A stretch of DNA of 64,000 bases from Pegoplata infirma (Eukaryota; Arthropoda; Insecta; Diptera; Anthomyiidae): contig OY992537.1 in NCBI GenBank assembly GCA_963921195.1, positions 76,824,894 through 76,888,893 on the forward strand, in the 5' to 3' direction. The notes under the pieces are model-generated. The model searched no databases and was not told where the DNA came from. It was given only the letters and a program-made list of their open reading frames with translations. The translations under genes and the position numbers were made by a program. This document shows, piece after piece, positions 23,161 through 34,008 of the stretch (its first letter is position 1; each line of letters starts with the position of its first letter).

Positions 23161-23365
23161 ACCAGAAATTTTTTTTACTGATAACCGAAAATAACCGAAA
23201 CCGACCGGTTATTCAATTTTTTATAACCGAAACAGCGGTTAATAAATTTATCGGTTATTCAGAAACTGTAATGGTTATAGATGGATTTACCCTTCTATAA
23301 AGTGGGTAAATTTCAACAAATTTGTATTTGAGTATGTATATTGTACCGCGTTGTTTATTTATTTT

Positions 23366-24010
23366 TATACCCTCCAACTACAGTATGGGGGTATACTCAC
23401 TTTGTCATTCCGTTTGTAACGCATCGAAATATCGGTCGGGGACCCCATAAAGTATATATATTATTGATCTATATCCGTCCGTCCGTCTGTATAAGACACG
23501 ATGCAGTCCAAACTAAAAGAGATAGAATCGTTAAGTTTGGCAGGAATATGTATTTTGGTCCTAGGCAGTTTAAGTTCGAATATGGGCAAAATCAGATCAG
23601 GGGGAAAAAAGTTCCCCCTTGTAGAATTTAACTAACCTCTAAAAAACGCCATATTTTCACAGGTTTTTTTGTATTTTTGTTAAGCAAATAAAACAATTTG
23701 ATGTCAGAGAAAGTTCAAGGCCCTGCACTTGGACTTAGGAAATAAAAAAAAAATATTTTTTTTTTGCCTGCCCCCCTTTTGTGGGCGTGGATATTAAAAA
23801 TATTTTTAATAATGATAAAATGGTATTACTTAAGCTCAAAAATCATAATAAATGAATTTTTAAACATTTACCGCATGGGCTTATGTGTCCCCCAATGACC
23901 CCTACTGACCTCCCCCCCAAAAAAAATGCACCTGCATTTTTTTAATTTCTTTTATATGTTGGAGGGTATTATAGATTCGGCACAGCCGAATTTAACACTC
24001 TCACTTGTTT
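23366..24010 (+). mobile_element. D1 Helentron/DINE-like element, near-complete
   Basis: It starts TATACCCTCCAACTACAGTA and its inverse, then TCATTCCGTTTGTAACGCAT, GGACCCCATAAAGTATATAT and a short GTCCGTCCGTC. The 3' end is GGAGGGTATTATAGATTCGG, the hairpin TTCGGCACAGCCGAA, then CACTCTCACTTGTTTTT. This copy shows the full order of parts and is the best reference for the family in the window. Confidence 0.85.
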
Positions 24011-25796
24011 TTAATTAATTTATAAAAAAAAAATCCTCTTTTTTGGGACAAATGTCCTCCTTTTTTGAAGTTGACGTTCTCTTTTTCTGATAATAGAAAT
24101 GGCAACCCTAGTATAAGATAAAGTTTCTATATCTTCTAAAATTTTGCATGATTGAACAAAATTCAAAATTTCTTTTCACTCTATTGCACATATACAAAAA
24201 AAAAACATAGTTAGTTGTGTTGTAGTAGTTGTAATAATAGTAGTTTGTTAATATTGCATTTGATTTCCGCAACGTTGCATTTTGATTTTAAGTCACTGAG
24301 GCTGCTGCCTCATTATGCTCATTACGTGACTTAATGCAATAATGACAATAATAATTATAATGATAATGATGTTGAATGAAGGAGGACAAGTATAACAGCA
24401 ACTTCTTTGCTACACTTAAGTCTCTATGAGGTTAACGAAGAAGTTCAACAGCAACAGCGTAACTATGACGACAATCAGGTATGTGCATGTATCTATTTTT
24501 CCGTCCGTCCACCCGTCTGTATGACTGTCTTACTCTCTACTTATATGTTGAAAATGACATTTAAGATTCCTGTTTCTATCGAATATTTATTATAATTAGT
24601 GTATGCACCATATGGCATCAACACTTCCTTCTTATAAATTTGTATTTCTACTAATAATGTTCATGCATTCCTTGCTTTCGTTAGTTTTTGGTTATAATAC
24701 CTTTTAGCATCGTCTTCATATTTATATATTATTAAATTTTGTTAATCATGGTATAAAGCAGGGCTTCTCATTGACTTTTGCTTTGCGAATCCTTAGAAAT
24801 ATTTCAAATTACAAGGGTTTAAGTTTAAAAATGCAGAAGAAATGTAATTTCTTAAAATTTTAGACATTTCTGGTATTCCCATACCAGTTGAAAACACTCC
24901 AGTTAGTATTATCTTCAGTAGGATTTTAAATGTCTTTTGTTTTTGTCTCTTATTTATCATTATTTTGCAAAGGGTTACCAACATGATCTGGAATTGCAGA
25001 CAAAAATGAAGAGATTTTAATTTTTTTTCGGAAACGTGCCTAATGGGGACATACTTAATACTACCATAAAATTAAATTCTGCTTGAGCATGGGGTCTAGT
25101 CTTAGACGATACAACCACCACATTGATATGATATGCTTTGACAAATAGTCGTTTCTTGTTTTATTTCGACTGAAAATTACTTTCGGCCTAAAATCGAATG
25201 GTATTTTAATTTTAAAATTTTCTAGAACAAATAAAACCAAATATTCCGACATTTTCCAATATGCACAAAGTCAGCTGTTGGCCGATTTTATGTAGCTACG
25301 TCCGAAGAAACTTTCATTAAATTGTGCGAACAGTTAAATGTAACTTAAATTTGTTTTGAAGCAAAACTGGTTCGCATTAAAAAAATAGTTCGAATAGCGT
25401 TGCCATAAAATTAAATATTATTTCATTCATTATCGATGTGTTTGTATTTAATAAGTTTCATGAAAGTTTTAAATCAAGCTTAATATAATTTTGTGAATTA
25501 TTAGTTTTTCATTAACGTATTTGATGTATGTGTTTGAATTTTAATGGTCTGAGATATAAATGCAAAAAAAAATTACATACAAATTTAACTGATTCATAAC
25601 ATTATAATATTATACTCATCACTTCAGTTCAACTTAATTAAATGTTAATAATACGTATACGCCACGATTCACTGTAGAAGTCAAATATTTTTAGTAGTAA
25701 CACGACTGACCAATCACTCATCATTTGGGATGGAGGGATTTAAACTTATTTTTCATTTTCGATAGTATCGGGGTCGGAATAGTTGTCTTTTTGTAG
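24011..25796. other. Low-repeat, possibly host-unique stretch
   Basis: This is the longest part of the window without a recognisable repeat. It has mixed composition. A purine-rich open segment at 24380-24478 ends at a strong splice-donor match, CAG|GTATGTGC (donor at 24479). It encodes a Gln-rich stretch but has no ATG and no visible acceptor. It could be an exon, an intron or an intergenic region. I do not call a gene. Confidence 0.3.
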
Positions 25797-25804
25797 GTCT
25801 AAAA

Positions 25805-25972
25805 CAGCGATACGCAAACACATACTATAACATTTATGCTTGTGTGGGTAGTAGCAAGCGAAAATTGAACAAATTTGCTTAAGCAACAGAATTTTATAGT
25901 GTATGTGTGTTGACAGCGCACAAGCAGCGCCTATTCCCGCGGGAATAGGAATTACAAAAATGCGTATCACTG
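25805..25972. mobile_element. 168-bp hAT-like MITE
   Basis: The TIRs are CAGCGATACGCA and TGCGTATCACTG, flanked by perfect 8-bp TSDs GTCTAAAA (25797-25804, 25973-25980). An inner inverted pair (ACACATACTATA / TATAGTGTATGTG) extends the hairpin. It also contains the perfect 20-bp palindrome CCTATTCCCGCGGGAATAGG at 25930-25949. CAGNG ends with 8-bp TSDs are the established hAT pattern. Confidence 0.9.
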
Positions 25973-25980
25973 GTCTAAAA

Positions 25981-27059
25981 GAACATATTTGACCTGTGGA
26001 GCAATGTGTTTAGGTTCGTTTTTTAACTTTAAATTGGAAAGCTCCAAAACTACTAATAAAAAAATATTTGTGAAATTTTTTTTGTTTTGCTGAAAATAAT
26101 AGTTAATAATAGGAAATTACTGAAAATCGTTGTTATGAAAATCGGAAACATTTTTTTAACTGTATTTTTTTTAATTTTTTTTTTTTCTTTTTGGAAAATA
26201 TTATTATCTCCCCACAAAAAAATACTGCATGCTTATGAGCAGGTTTGTAAGAAAGTGCTTTTGGTGTTTCTTTACATACCTGCTTACGTATGGCATGATA
26301 TTTGCATGCAATGTTCCACTTTAGAGCATTTATTTCAAACGCTTATATTGACGCAATAAATATGATTTAAAATCACGTCTATTTTTAAAAATTTGTAGAA
26401 TTTTTAAATATAATGATAATAAAAGTGCCTAATCAAACAATAGTGTTCCTACCAACACAAGTCGTACTAAACTTTGTGTTAAATGTTGTTTTTATTTTTA
26501 GTACCAAAAGGTACATAAAAATAAAATGTATTATCCTACCAACACTATTGTTTGGTTCGGTACTGTTGTTATAGTAAAATAACAGCAACAAATATATTAT
26601 TATTCGCCGGTGGTGGATTAGTATATACAATTTTTGCTTTAAAAGAGTTATTTTTGTTGGAAAACAGATTTTGGACCTTCATAATAGTAATTTTCATTTA
26701 ACTTGTGAAATATATGAAATATTATGTCTGGTTTGATGTTTGATTGACCAACTATGATTCTCTAAAGTCTGCTGAAGATTCCTTAGTGGGGATGAAACTG
26801 ATCAGTACAGATATACTATGAGGTGAGTAACTTTTTTAAAGCAATAAATTAAAAATACTCTATCATGACAATATCATAAATAGAAATATTTTTGGGCCTC
26901 GAGCAAGAATAAAACTATAATTTTTTTTATTATTAAAATTGCAAAATATATCGATTTTATTACACAATGCTATTAAAAACATCATAAAGACTTAAGATTT
27001 ATATTTTTGCGAAAATCCGTTCGGTAGTTTTTTGTGCGGAGCGATTTCAATTGAGCGGA
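25981..27059. other. Low-repeat stretch with a small inverted repeat
   Basis: No gene is seen. CAAACAATAGTGTT at 26436 is answered by AACACTATTGTTTGG near 26540, giving a hairpin about 120 bp long with a GTACCAAAAGGTAC centre. The 90-codon frame at 26087 is Ile/Phe/Leu-rich and unsupported. Confidence 0.35.
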
Positions 27060-27141
27060 TTTCAAGGAAATCGAATAACTCTAAAATTCAAGGAAATCGT
27101 ATAATTTAAAAATTCAAGGAAATCGTATAACTCTAAAATTT
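27060..27141. repeat. Three tandem copies of about 28 bp
   Basis: The unit TTCAAGGAAATCGTATAACT followed by CTAAAA is repeated three times with small changes. Confidence 0.7.
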
Positions 27142-27360
27142 GAGGGTGTCTGGCAAGTTTAATGGGCATTTTTGTGATCTACTCGACAAGACCAACAACC
27201 TATACTAAGTCACTCCAGAAGTATTTTTTCACTGCAGCACAGTATTATCCAAATGTATTTAAAATTTGCCAAATGTATTATAAAATTGTCTAAATAGAAT
27301 TTAAATTTTGAAATAATACATAATGTAACCAAATATAATTTATCCATGATTTAATGTTTA

Positions 27361-28288
27361 CCCAATAAGCTAAATTGCTGGAATTCAAGTGTAATTCAAG
27401 TGTAATTCCAGTCATATTTTCAAATTTCAAGCCTGGAATTATACTTGAAATACACTGTAATTCAATAGCATATACCAGTGAAACGGATACTTGAATTCAA
27501 GTCAAACAAAACAGTGTTAAAACACTTGAATTCAAGTCGTAAATTCAAGCCTAATTCCAGTCAAACCAAAAAATATTGTTGGAAAATCACTTGAATATGG
27601 CTTGAATTATAGTATAATTCAAGTATAATTCCAGTGTAAATCAAGCTGAATTCTAGTTGAATTAAAATCAATCAGCATCATTGCTATATTAAAAAAATAC
27701 TTTTTTTTAATAAATATTTATTTTTATTTTAACAAAAGTAATGCAAAATACAAAAAACGAAAATGTAAATTTAACAAAACAAATGGCAAACAACAAATTA
27801 AAAACTGCTATACATAGAGATTTAAAAAACATATTCCAACAAATTGTACGTCCAAAATTAGCAATTGAAAAAGCATTTGATTGAATTTTTGCAGACGCTC
27901 CTTTTTGCAATAAAAGTTTTTCCTTGAAAAATAAAAAATAAATAATAAGAAAATGATTTTTTGCTTTTGCGATATCTTTGTTTGCTTACCATTGAATGTT
28001 TATTTCAAATCTGTATGAAATTGATTAGCGAACATCCTTCCTTTCTTGAATTTACATATGTATGGGATAAATCATTTAATAAAATTAAATCCTTTTAGAC
28101 CTTTTCAATATTATTTTGTTGAATTCAATTTTTAATTTTTTTCTGTTTGACAAAAAACGAAAATATAAAATTCAAAACAAACTCATTTTGTTTGAACTGG
28201 AAAAATGCTTGAAAAATAGCCTGAAATTAAAGTTTAATTCAAGTGAATTTTCAAGCACTTGAATTTTTATTTTTTGGTGTTTATTGGG
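27361..28288. mobile_element. TA-element K with CCCAATAA ends
   Basis: The ends are CCCAATAAGC and ..TGTTTATTGGG, flanked by TA (27359-27360, 28289-28290). The first 300 bp contain a dozen or so copies of CTTGAATT or AATTCAAG words (GGAATTCAAGTGTAATTCAA and relatives in both orientations); the last 90 bp contain four more. The middle is AT-rich with a 67-codon minus frame of no known family. The subterminal words could be transposase-binding sites. CCC ends resemble piggyBac, but the TSD is not TTAA. Confidence 0.7.
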
Positions 28289-28290
28289 TA

Positions 28291-28685
28291 GAAATAATAA
28301 ATATGAAATACATTTTTTGCAATAATCATGCATTACATAATTATTTTTCACTTTCAAATAATGCGTTGTTGAACAAATGTTTGCTAAGACATCCCAAAAT
28401 AATGCTACAAATAATGTATATACATTACCTGGTAATGTGTTATATAATCACCACCCATTACCAAAGTTTTGCTGTGGTATACTTATCATTTGTCCCACTC
28501 ACTTATTTATATCCATATATTTTTTTTTTTGTGGTTTGATATTTAATTTTATTAATTGCACTTTTGGTTTAAGCTTATTATATTTTTTGTATATGAATTT
28601 TTTGTATGCATTCGTAATTTTAACTACTTTTATTGTTCTCTTTTAATTATATTTTTTACATATCGTCGGTGATCTGACCAGAACA
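28291..28685. other. No feature seen
   Basis: AT-rich. Two overlapping short open frames (28243-28646) are Phe/Leu/Tyr-rich and without support. Confidence 0.3.
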
Positions 28686-28689
28686 GCTA

Positions 28690-29024
28690 TGTGCATTTTA
28701 AAAGGAATAATTTTTCTGGCAAAGGAAAAAGAAAAATAAATCATGTGAAATTTTTTTCTTGTATTTTCAAGAATATCAATGCTTTTCTTTAAAAAATGTT
28801 TTTAAATCTTAAAATTTTAAAAACAAAACAGAGTAAAATTAAAAGGAAAATTTTCTTCAGGGAAAATGTAATAGAAATTAAGAAATTCTATAGGAAAAAA
28901 TATACAGAATCTGTGACTTTTTTGTAGGAAAAATGTCTTGGAATTTTCTTCAGGGAAAATTTAAGAATTGGAAAAATGTAATAGAAATTGAGAAATGCTA
29001 TTGGAAAAGATATACAGAATCTGT
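28690..29024. repeat. Degenerate minisatellite L, left part
   Basis: Units of about 30-45 bp follow the theme GGAAAAATGTC..AGAATCT.TGA..TTTTT. One segment (GGAAAATGTAATAGAAATT..ACAGAATCTGTGACTTTTTT) occurs twice, near 28861 and 28971. It continues after element M at 30568. Confidence 0.7.
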
Positions 29025-29033
29025 GACTTTTTT
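29025..29033. repeat. Element M target-site duplication, left copy
   Basis: GACTTTTTT, repeated at 30559-30567. The uninterrupted form GACTTTTTTGTAGGAAAAAT is seen at 28915. Confidence 0.85.
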
Positions 29034-29740
29034 GGCACCATGAAAATTGACCCCAATGCAAAATGGCCCCAAAACGAAAATGAAAAATGGCCCCAAATTT
29101 TTATATGGAGTACAACAACACGAAAATTTGGGGTCATTTTTCCTAGTTTTTTGGGGTAATTTTTCCTTTTAATTTTGGGGCCATTTTTCATTTTTATATG
29201 ACCCCAAAATTAATAGGGCCATTTTTCATTTTTTGATTTGGGGTTATTTTGCAGAATGAATAATGGCCCCAAATTTAATAAAAATAAGAAAATTATTTCC
29301 ACATAATCCCCGTCGTATTTAAATTAAGATGTTTAACAATTGACATGCATTTATTAATATTTGTACAAAATCTGTGTGAAAATTTTTTTTTGCCTTTAAG
29401 TTTTTCTGCGTAGCCGGCCTTAGGTCGGACTTAATGATAACAAACATTAAACTCACCCTCTCCGCAAAATAAAGTTTTTTTGGGCAGCAGTACTTTATGT
29501 TTTAATATTTTAATACAACAAAACAAAAATCTGAAGTGACAAAACAAAAAGTAGGAAGGAACTTGGAAAGATTATTTAAAATGTTAATTTCATGTTGGTA
29601 TAGGTTTAAAGTGGTTGCTTACGCTTTACGTCAGCACACATGTACTCTGAGGTCCGTTGGTCTTTCGGTATTATAAAAATCTACTTAAATTTTATTTCCG
29701 AGTTACTTAAGTTTATTAATTATTTTTTTTTTTGTTTTTA

Positions 29741-29881
29741 ACTTTAAAAGCATATATGTGTGAAGAAAGCGCCGCAGGCGAAAAATTTTTACAAGAGATT
29801 TTAACAAAAAATTTTTTGTTAAAATCTCTTGTAAAAATTTTTCGCCTGCGGCGCTTTCTTCACATCAATATGCTTTCAAAG
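29741..29881. mobile_element. Perfect 102-bp palindrome within a 141-bp MITE-like unit
   Basis: Positions 29761-29862 are a perfect inverted repeat (2 x 51 bp, centre AAAAAATTTTTT) with no loop. It contains the GC-rich word GCGCCGCAGGCG in an otherwise AT-rich region. Imperfect pairing continues out to ACTTTAAAAGCATAT / ATATGCTTTCAAAGT. It lies within element M. It looks like a young MITE; transcribed, it would form a 51-bp perfect stem. Confidence 0.85.
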
Positions 29882-30330
29882 TTTTTCAAAAGAAATATGT
29901 ATTATTGCAACTGCCATTATACAGAATCCTAGAAACGATAAGTCATCAAAGAATATACTTGATTCCAACTTCTTCGTGTGGGTTAATAAAATAGAATACA
30001 TTTTTTACCTTTGTTAAATTCACTTAATTATATGGTGCTTTTAAGATATGGGTGCTTTTAAGATATGAATAATCATGAGAACTATAATGGGTGCCAAAAT
30101 CAAATCATACCGAAAATCTAATGATGTAAACCCACCATAAGCAGCAGCCCAAAAGCGTTAATAATATCTTTCATGTCGTTAATACAACTCAAAAGTTTTA
30201 AATAAAAAAAAAAATAATTTCATTAGGAGTTATTTTAAATTTATAATTATTAATTACAATTTATAATTATTGACTTAAATTAAATGAAAATGACTGAATG
30301 AAAATTTTATTTATTATGGTTTGGGAAAAA
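29882..30330. other. Interior of element M
   Basis: AT-rich filler without repeats that I recognise; no reading frame of note. Confidence 0.35.
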
Positions 30331-30558
30331 TACATATTTTTTTTGGGGTCATTTTTCATATTGCAATTGGGGGCCTTTTTTCATTTTTAGAAAAAAAGGG
30401 TTCTAATTTTTTGGGGCATTTTTTCACACAAAATTGGGGCCATATTTCATATTTCAAAGTGGGGTGAAATTTCATTTTCAAAAAGACCCCAAAACTGGGG
30501 CCATTTTTCATTTTTGGCGTTGGGGCCATTTTTCATTGGGGCCATTTTTCAGGGTGCC

Positions 30559-30567
30559 GACTTTTTT
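30559..30567. repeat. Element M target-site duplication, right copy
   Basis: GACTTTTTT, identical to 29025-29033. Confidence 0.85.
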
Positions 30568-31665
30568 GTAGGAAAAATGTCTTGGAATTTGAGATTTTTT
30601 TTTTCTATTTAAAAATGTCTAAAAATGTCTGTAATAAAAAAGGTCTTAGAATTCTAAAAAAAATTAAGATTTTGTCGATAGAAAAAAATGTCACAGAATT
30701 TATGAGTTTTAATATTAAAAAATGCTATAGTATCTAAGACTTTTTCGATAGGAAAAAAACACAGAATCTAAGAATTTTTCTACAAAAAAAATCCTTAGGG
30801 TCTTAAAATATCCCAGAATCTGAGAAAATTCTTAGATTCTAAGATTTTTTTTTAATTTAAAAAATATCTTAAAATCTAATAACTTTCTGTAGGAAAAATT
30901 TCTGAGACTTTGACTCTGAGACGTTTTCTATAGGCAAAATGACAAAAAAAAAAATGCGACCTTTTCTATAAGAAAAATGTCTCAGAATCTAAGACATTTT
31001 TTTAAGAAAAATTTTTTAGATTCTCTTATAAAAAAATGTGTCTCGCAAAATGCTTGAGAATTTTAAAATTTTTCTATGGGAAAGTATATCAGGAAACTTT
31101 ACTTTTTCTATAGAAAAATGTCTCAGAATCTAGAAAATTGCCTCAAACAATTTTAAAAAGCATTAAAGTTTTAAATTTTTCTAATCTTTTTCTAATACTT
31201 TCTATGGAATAGATTTTTAAACCGTAAAAATTTTGGTGTAGAAAGATCGTTTCTGCATCTTAGACTTTTCTGTAGAAAAATAAAATAAAAAATATTTCAG
31301 AACCTAACAAGTTTTCTATGAAGAAAAAGTCACTAAATCTGAGAACTTTTCTTTTTTTTCTACATATAGGAACTTTTTGTATCAGAATTTCAAAACTTTT
31401 TTATAAATTTTAAAACAATTTCTGTATCAAAATGCCTCAGAACCTCAGAAATTTTTTATTGGGATAATGTCTCAGAATCATAAACTTTCTCTTGAGGCAA
31501 ATGACTCGCAATCAGACAAATTTTAAAATCAGAAGACTTTTGTTGAATAAACATATCTCAAACCTGACTTATTTTCTATTGGAAAATTGTGTCAGAATAA
31601 AAAAAAAAAAAAATTCTTGAGTAAAAAAAAATTGCCCCTCCCCCCTAAAGAGTTGGATCCGCGCC
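30568..31665. repeat. Degenerate minisatellite L, right part and terminus
   Basis: More than twenty diverged units of the AGAATCTnAGAnTTTTTCTATAGGAAAAATGTCT theme, abridged. It ends in TTGCCCCTCCCCCCTAAAGA and GTTGGATCCGCGCC. The inverse of this end (GGCGCGGATCC..GGGGGG) resembles the starts at 51470 and 59635, so L looks like an element with GCGGATCC ends and a minisatellite body. Confidence 0.65.
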
Positions 31666-32220
31666 AGCCGATAGCCAATATTAAACATGAACCATACGAT
31701 TGAAACGTCTAGATTAGGATGGCAGCGAAATGTGAGGGCGATTTTTTTATTGAAATTAAATAATGTCGGAATATTGTGCCACATGATCTAAAGCTGATGT
31801 GGACAAAATTTCACCCAAATCGGATAACTCTAACCCGTGCCCCATTGAAGTCAAAGTTCACAAGGTAAAAAACATTTTTTCATACAAGCGAAATTTGTTT
31901 TTTTCGATTTTTTATTTTTTTATTTTTGCGTTCTTTATGGGAAAAATATTTAAAAAAAATTAAAAATAGCGATTTTGGTCCACAGATGCTGATTTTTAAA
32001 ACATATTTTTTTTTAAACAAATTCGTCTTAAAAGTTGGAAGATGATGAGTATGTTAATAAAATTTTGATAAAAAACATATTTATTTTAAACTTTGACCGC
32101 TGGTTTCTGACTCAAGATCCCATTACAAAATTTTATCATAAAATTTTCTTACAATCAGATCATTTGTGGCCCACGTTCGGCAGGTTTAACGACAAAAAAT
32201 TCGAAAGTTTTGATTTGACG
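31666..32220. other. Unassigned stretch
   Basis: It has moderately mixed composition (for example TCACCCAAATCGGATAACTC near 31811). It may be an old repeat; no reading frame is supported. Confidence 0.3.
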
Positions 32221-32325
32221 GAACGCCCTAATGTATACTTGTTGGGGTCCTTGACCAATAATTCTATGTTTTACACACGGAATAACAAAGTGATTATACC
32301 CCATATTGTAGTTAGGGGTATAATA
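32221..32325 (-). mobile_element. D1 element, degenerate terminus
   Basis: Recognised by ATACTTGTTGGGGTCCTTGA, CACACGGAATAACAAAGTG and TTATACC..TTGTAGTTAGGGGTATAA, the inverse of the D1 head. The 130-codon frame at 32035-32427, the longest in the window, runs through this repeat and is therefore spurious. Confidence 0.65.
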
Positions 32326-33008
32326 AATTGTCAAGTCGTCCTCTGTGTTGTATGCGGATTATTCAAAATGAAAGCAAATATTCGCCCTTGTGGAGACACA
32401 TACATTTTTTCATTAGTTAATTTTTAAATAACCCTATCTCACATGTGTAATAGTGCGGAGCAGAAAATGTTTTTTTAAAATTGACTTCGACTCTATGTGG
32501 AGTTGTTAAAAATAGACGCTAAAACGATGTGGTTAAATCTTTTTAGGTTCCATACGGGCCCTGAAGTTTTCATTCACTTTTCTAATAGAATGAGCATCAT
32601 ATTGCAAAAAGTTTATTTTCGGGTTTTTAAAAAATATGTTCACAATTTTACAACTCTGATTTTTGGAGGTAAGCGGTATAAATAGATGTGATCAACTTTA
32701 GCACATATAGTAGAAAATTAAAAAAATCTGAAGAAATTTAAATTTATGCCAATTTTTTTAAATAACACTTTTTGGCTTAGAAAATTTAAAGGTACCCAAA
32801 AATGAAGAATTTTCCTAAAATTTTACCCACATCGTGTTTTGATTAATTTTTACCAATTTTTCATAGCGCCGAATTGAAATTTGTTAAAAAGCATATTTCG
32901 CTCTCCCCTAATATATAATATCTATATTTAATGTTAAGTATACTTCAGTGGTTTACAATACTTATTATTTAAAATAAAATTATGTAATAAACTTACACGT
33001 CCATATGC
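32326..33008. other. Unassigned stretch
   Basis: No gene or clear repeat is seen. AT-rich with scattered short frames. Confidence 0.3.
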
Positions 33009-33009
33009 G

Positions 33010-34008
33010 CCGTATCCAGGATTTTGAAAACGGGGGGGCACAACTCCCATAATTTTTTGTCATCGCCCATTTACTTTTAACTAGTACCCCCCCCCCCAAG
33101 ATTTTGTCTTTATTAATATAAAACAAAAATGTGTTTTAATACAGATTTTTTTATAAAAAACATTTTAGAAATTTCAAAATCTTTTTACAGGAAAAATGTC
33201 TGAATCTACGAATTTTCATTTGAAAAACTAAATTTTTGATGAAAATAATGTCAAATTCTCAGGTTCAGAGTATTTTTTTAAGAAACGGTTCTTTAAAGCA
33301 ATATGTAACCTAACAGTGTCACCATCAGAAATTTTACATTGGAATTGGTGTTTGCGATAAATATCAAAATTAAGCACTTTTTGCAAAAATCCATTGAATT
33401 GCAAAAATTGAGAAAATTGTTTTCCAAAATTAAAAATATATAAACTAAAAGAGTTTAACCTCCTTATTCCAAATCATCTTATAAAACTTTTTAAGCGTAT
33501 TGATTTTTTTCCGATATTCGCGTTCGATATTTCGAACGCTCCTTTTTGTGGACCTACTACTACGTATTCGTAAGCGCGTTCCAATTTCAAAACATTCAAG
33601 TTTGAAGATTAAAAAAAAAATATTTTTATGGCTTCCCGTAAGAATTATAAGTGAGTGCCATATGAAAAAATTTATTAGAATCTAAAAATGTTTCTATAGA
33701 AAAAACTTTTCAGAATCTGAGAATTTCCTATAGAAATAATATCAAAGATTTTAATATAGAAAAAATGTCTTAGAATATTATAGTATAAAAATTTTTTATA
33801 GAAATTTATTTTCATGACCTGACACATAATTTTTATTAGATAAAACCAATATTAAGTGTCTTTAAACATATTTTACTGATATTTCGATAGAAATTACTTT
33901 TTTTATTGTTGCTAAGTTTTTTTAAATTTTTTTATTAAATTTAAAAATTTTTCAAATCGAAAGGGGGGGGCACGTGCCCCCTGTGCCCACCCCCTGTATA
34001 CGTCCATG
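33010..34008. mobile_element. L-type element, G-run ends and minisatellite body
   Basis: The left end is GCCGTATCCAGGATTTTG then a G7 run and C9 run; the right end is G9CACGTGCCCCCTGTGCCC then CCCTGTATACGTCC, the rough inverse. The body has the GGAAAAATGTCTGAATCTA minisatellite theme seen in L. About 1 kb, non-coding. Confidence 0.55.

Larger units (their letters stand above)
20265..23270. mobile_element. hAT-like element I with ACCGAA-rich ends, host to three insertions
   Basis: The ends are TAGAGCTTCTG and CAGAAACTGTA (inverse of TACAGTTTCTG). The flanks ATGGGTAT (20257-20264) and ATGGTTAT (23271-23278) are an 8-bp TSD with one mismatch. Subterminal DNA is rich in AACCGAAACCGAAACCGACCG at both sides. 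The interior contains D2 (20369-21138), PAL copy 2 (21221-22274) and a family A repeat. hAT is inferred from TSD length. No transposase remains. Confidence 0.65.
29034..30558. mobile_element. 1.5-kb element M with 9-bp TSD and GGGGCCATTTTTCA repeats
   Basis: The left end GGCACCATGAAAATTG and right end (inverse of GGCACCCTGAAAAATG) form a TIR of about 33 bp. A perfect 9-bp TSD flanks it, and an empty paralogous site exists at 28915. About 250 bp at each end consist of diverged repeats of GGGGCCATTTTTCATTTT. A 9-bp TSD with long repetitive ends suggests a Mutator-like or foldback element. It is non-coding apart from the nested palindrome at 29741-29881. Confidence 0.85.

Noticed and set aside
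27707..27910. 67-codon minus-strand frame as a transposase piece of element K
   Set aside because: No catalytic or DNA-binding motif is visible; composition is AT-driven.
32035..32427. Longest open frame, 130 codons, + strand
   Set aside because: It reads straight through a degenerate D1 terminus (32221-32325) and has no recognisable domain.
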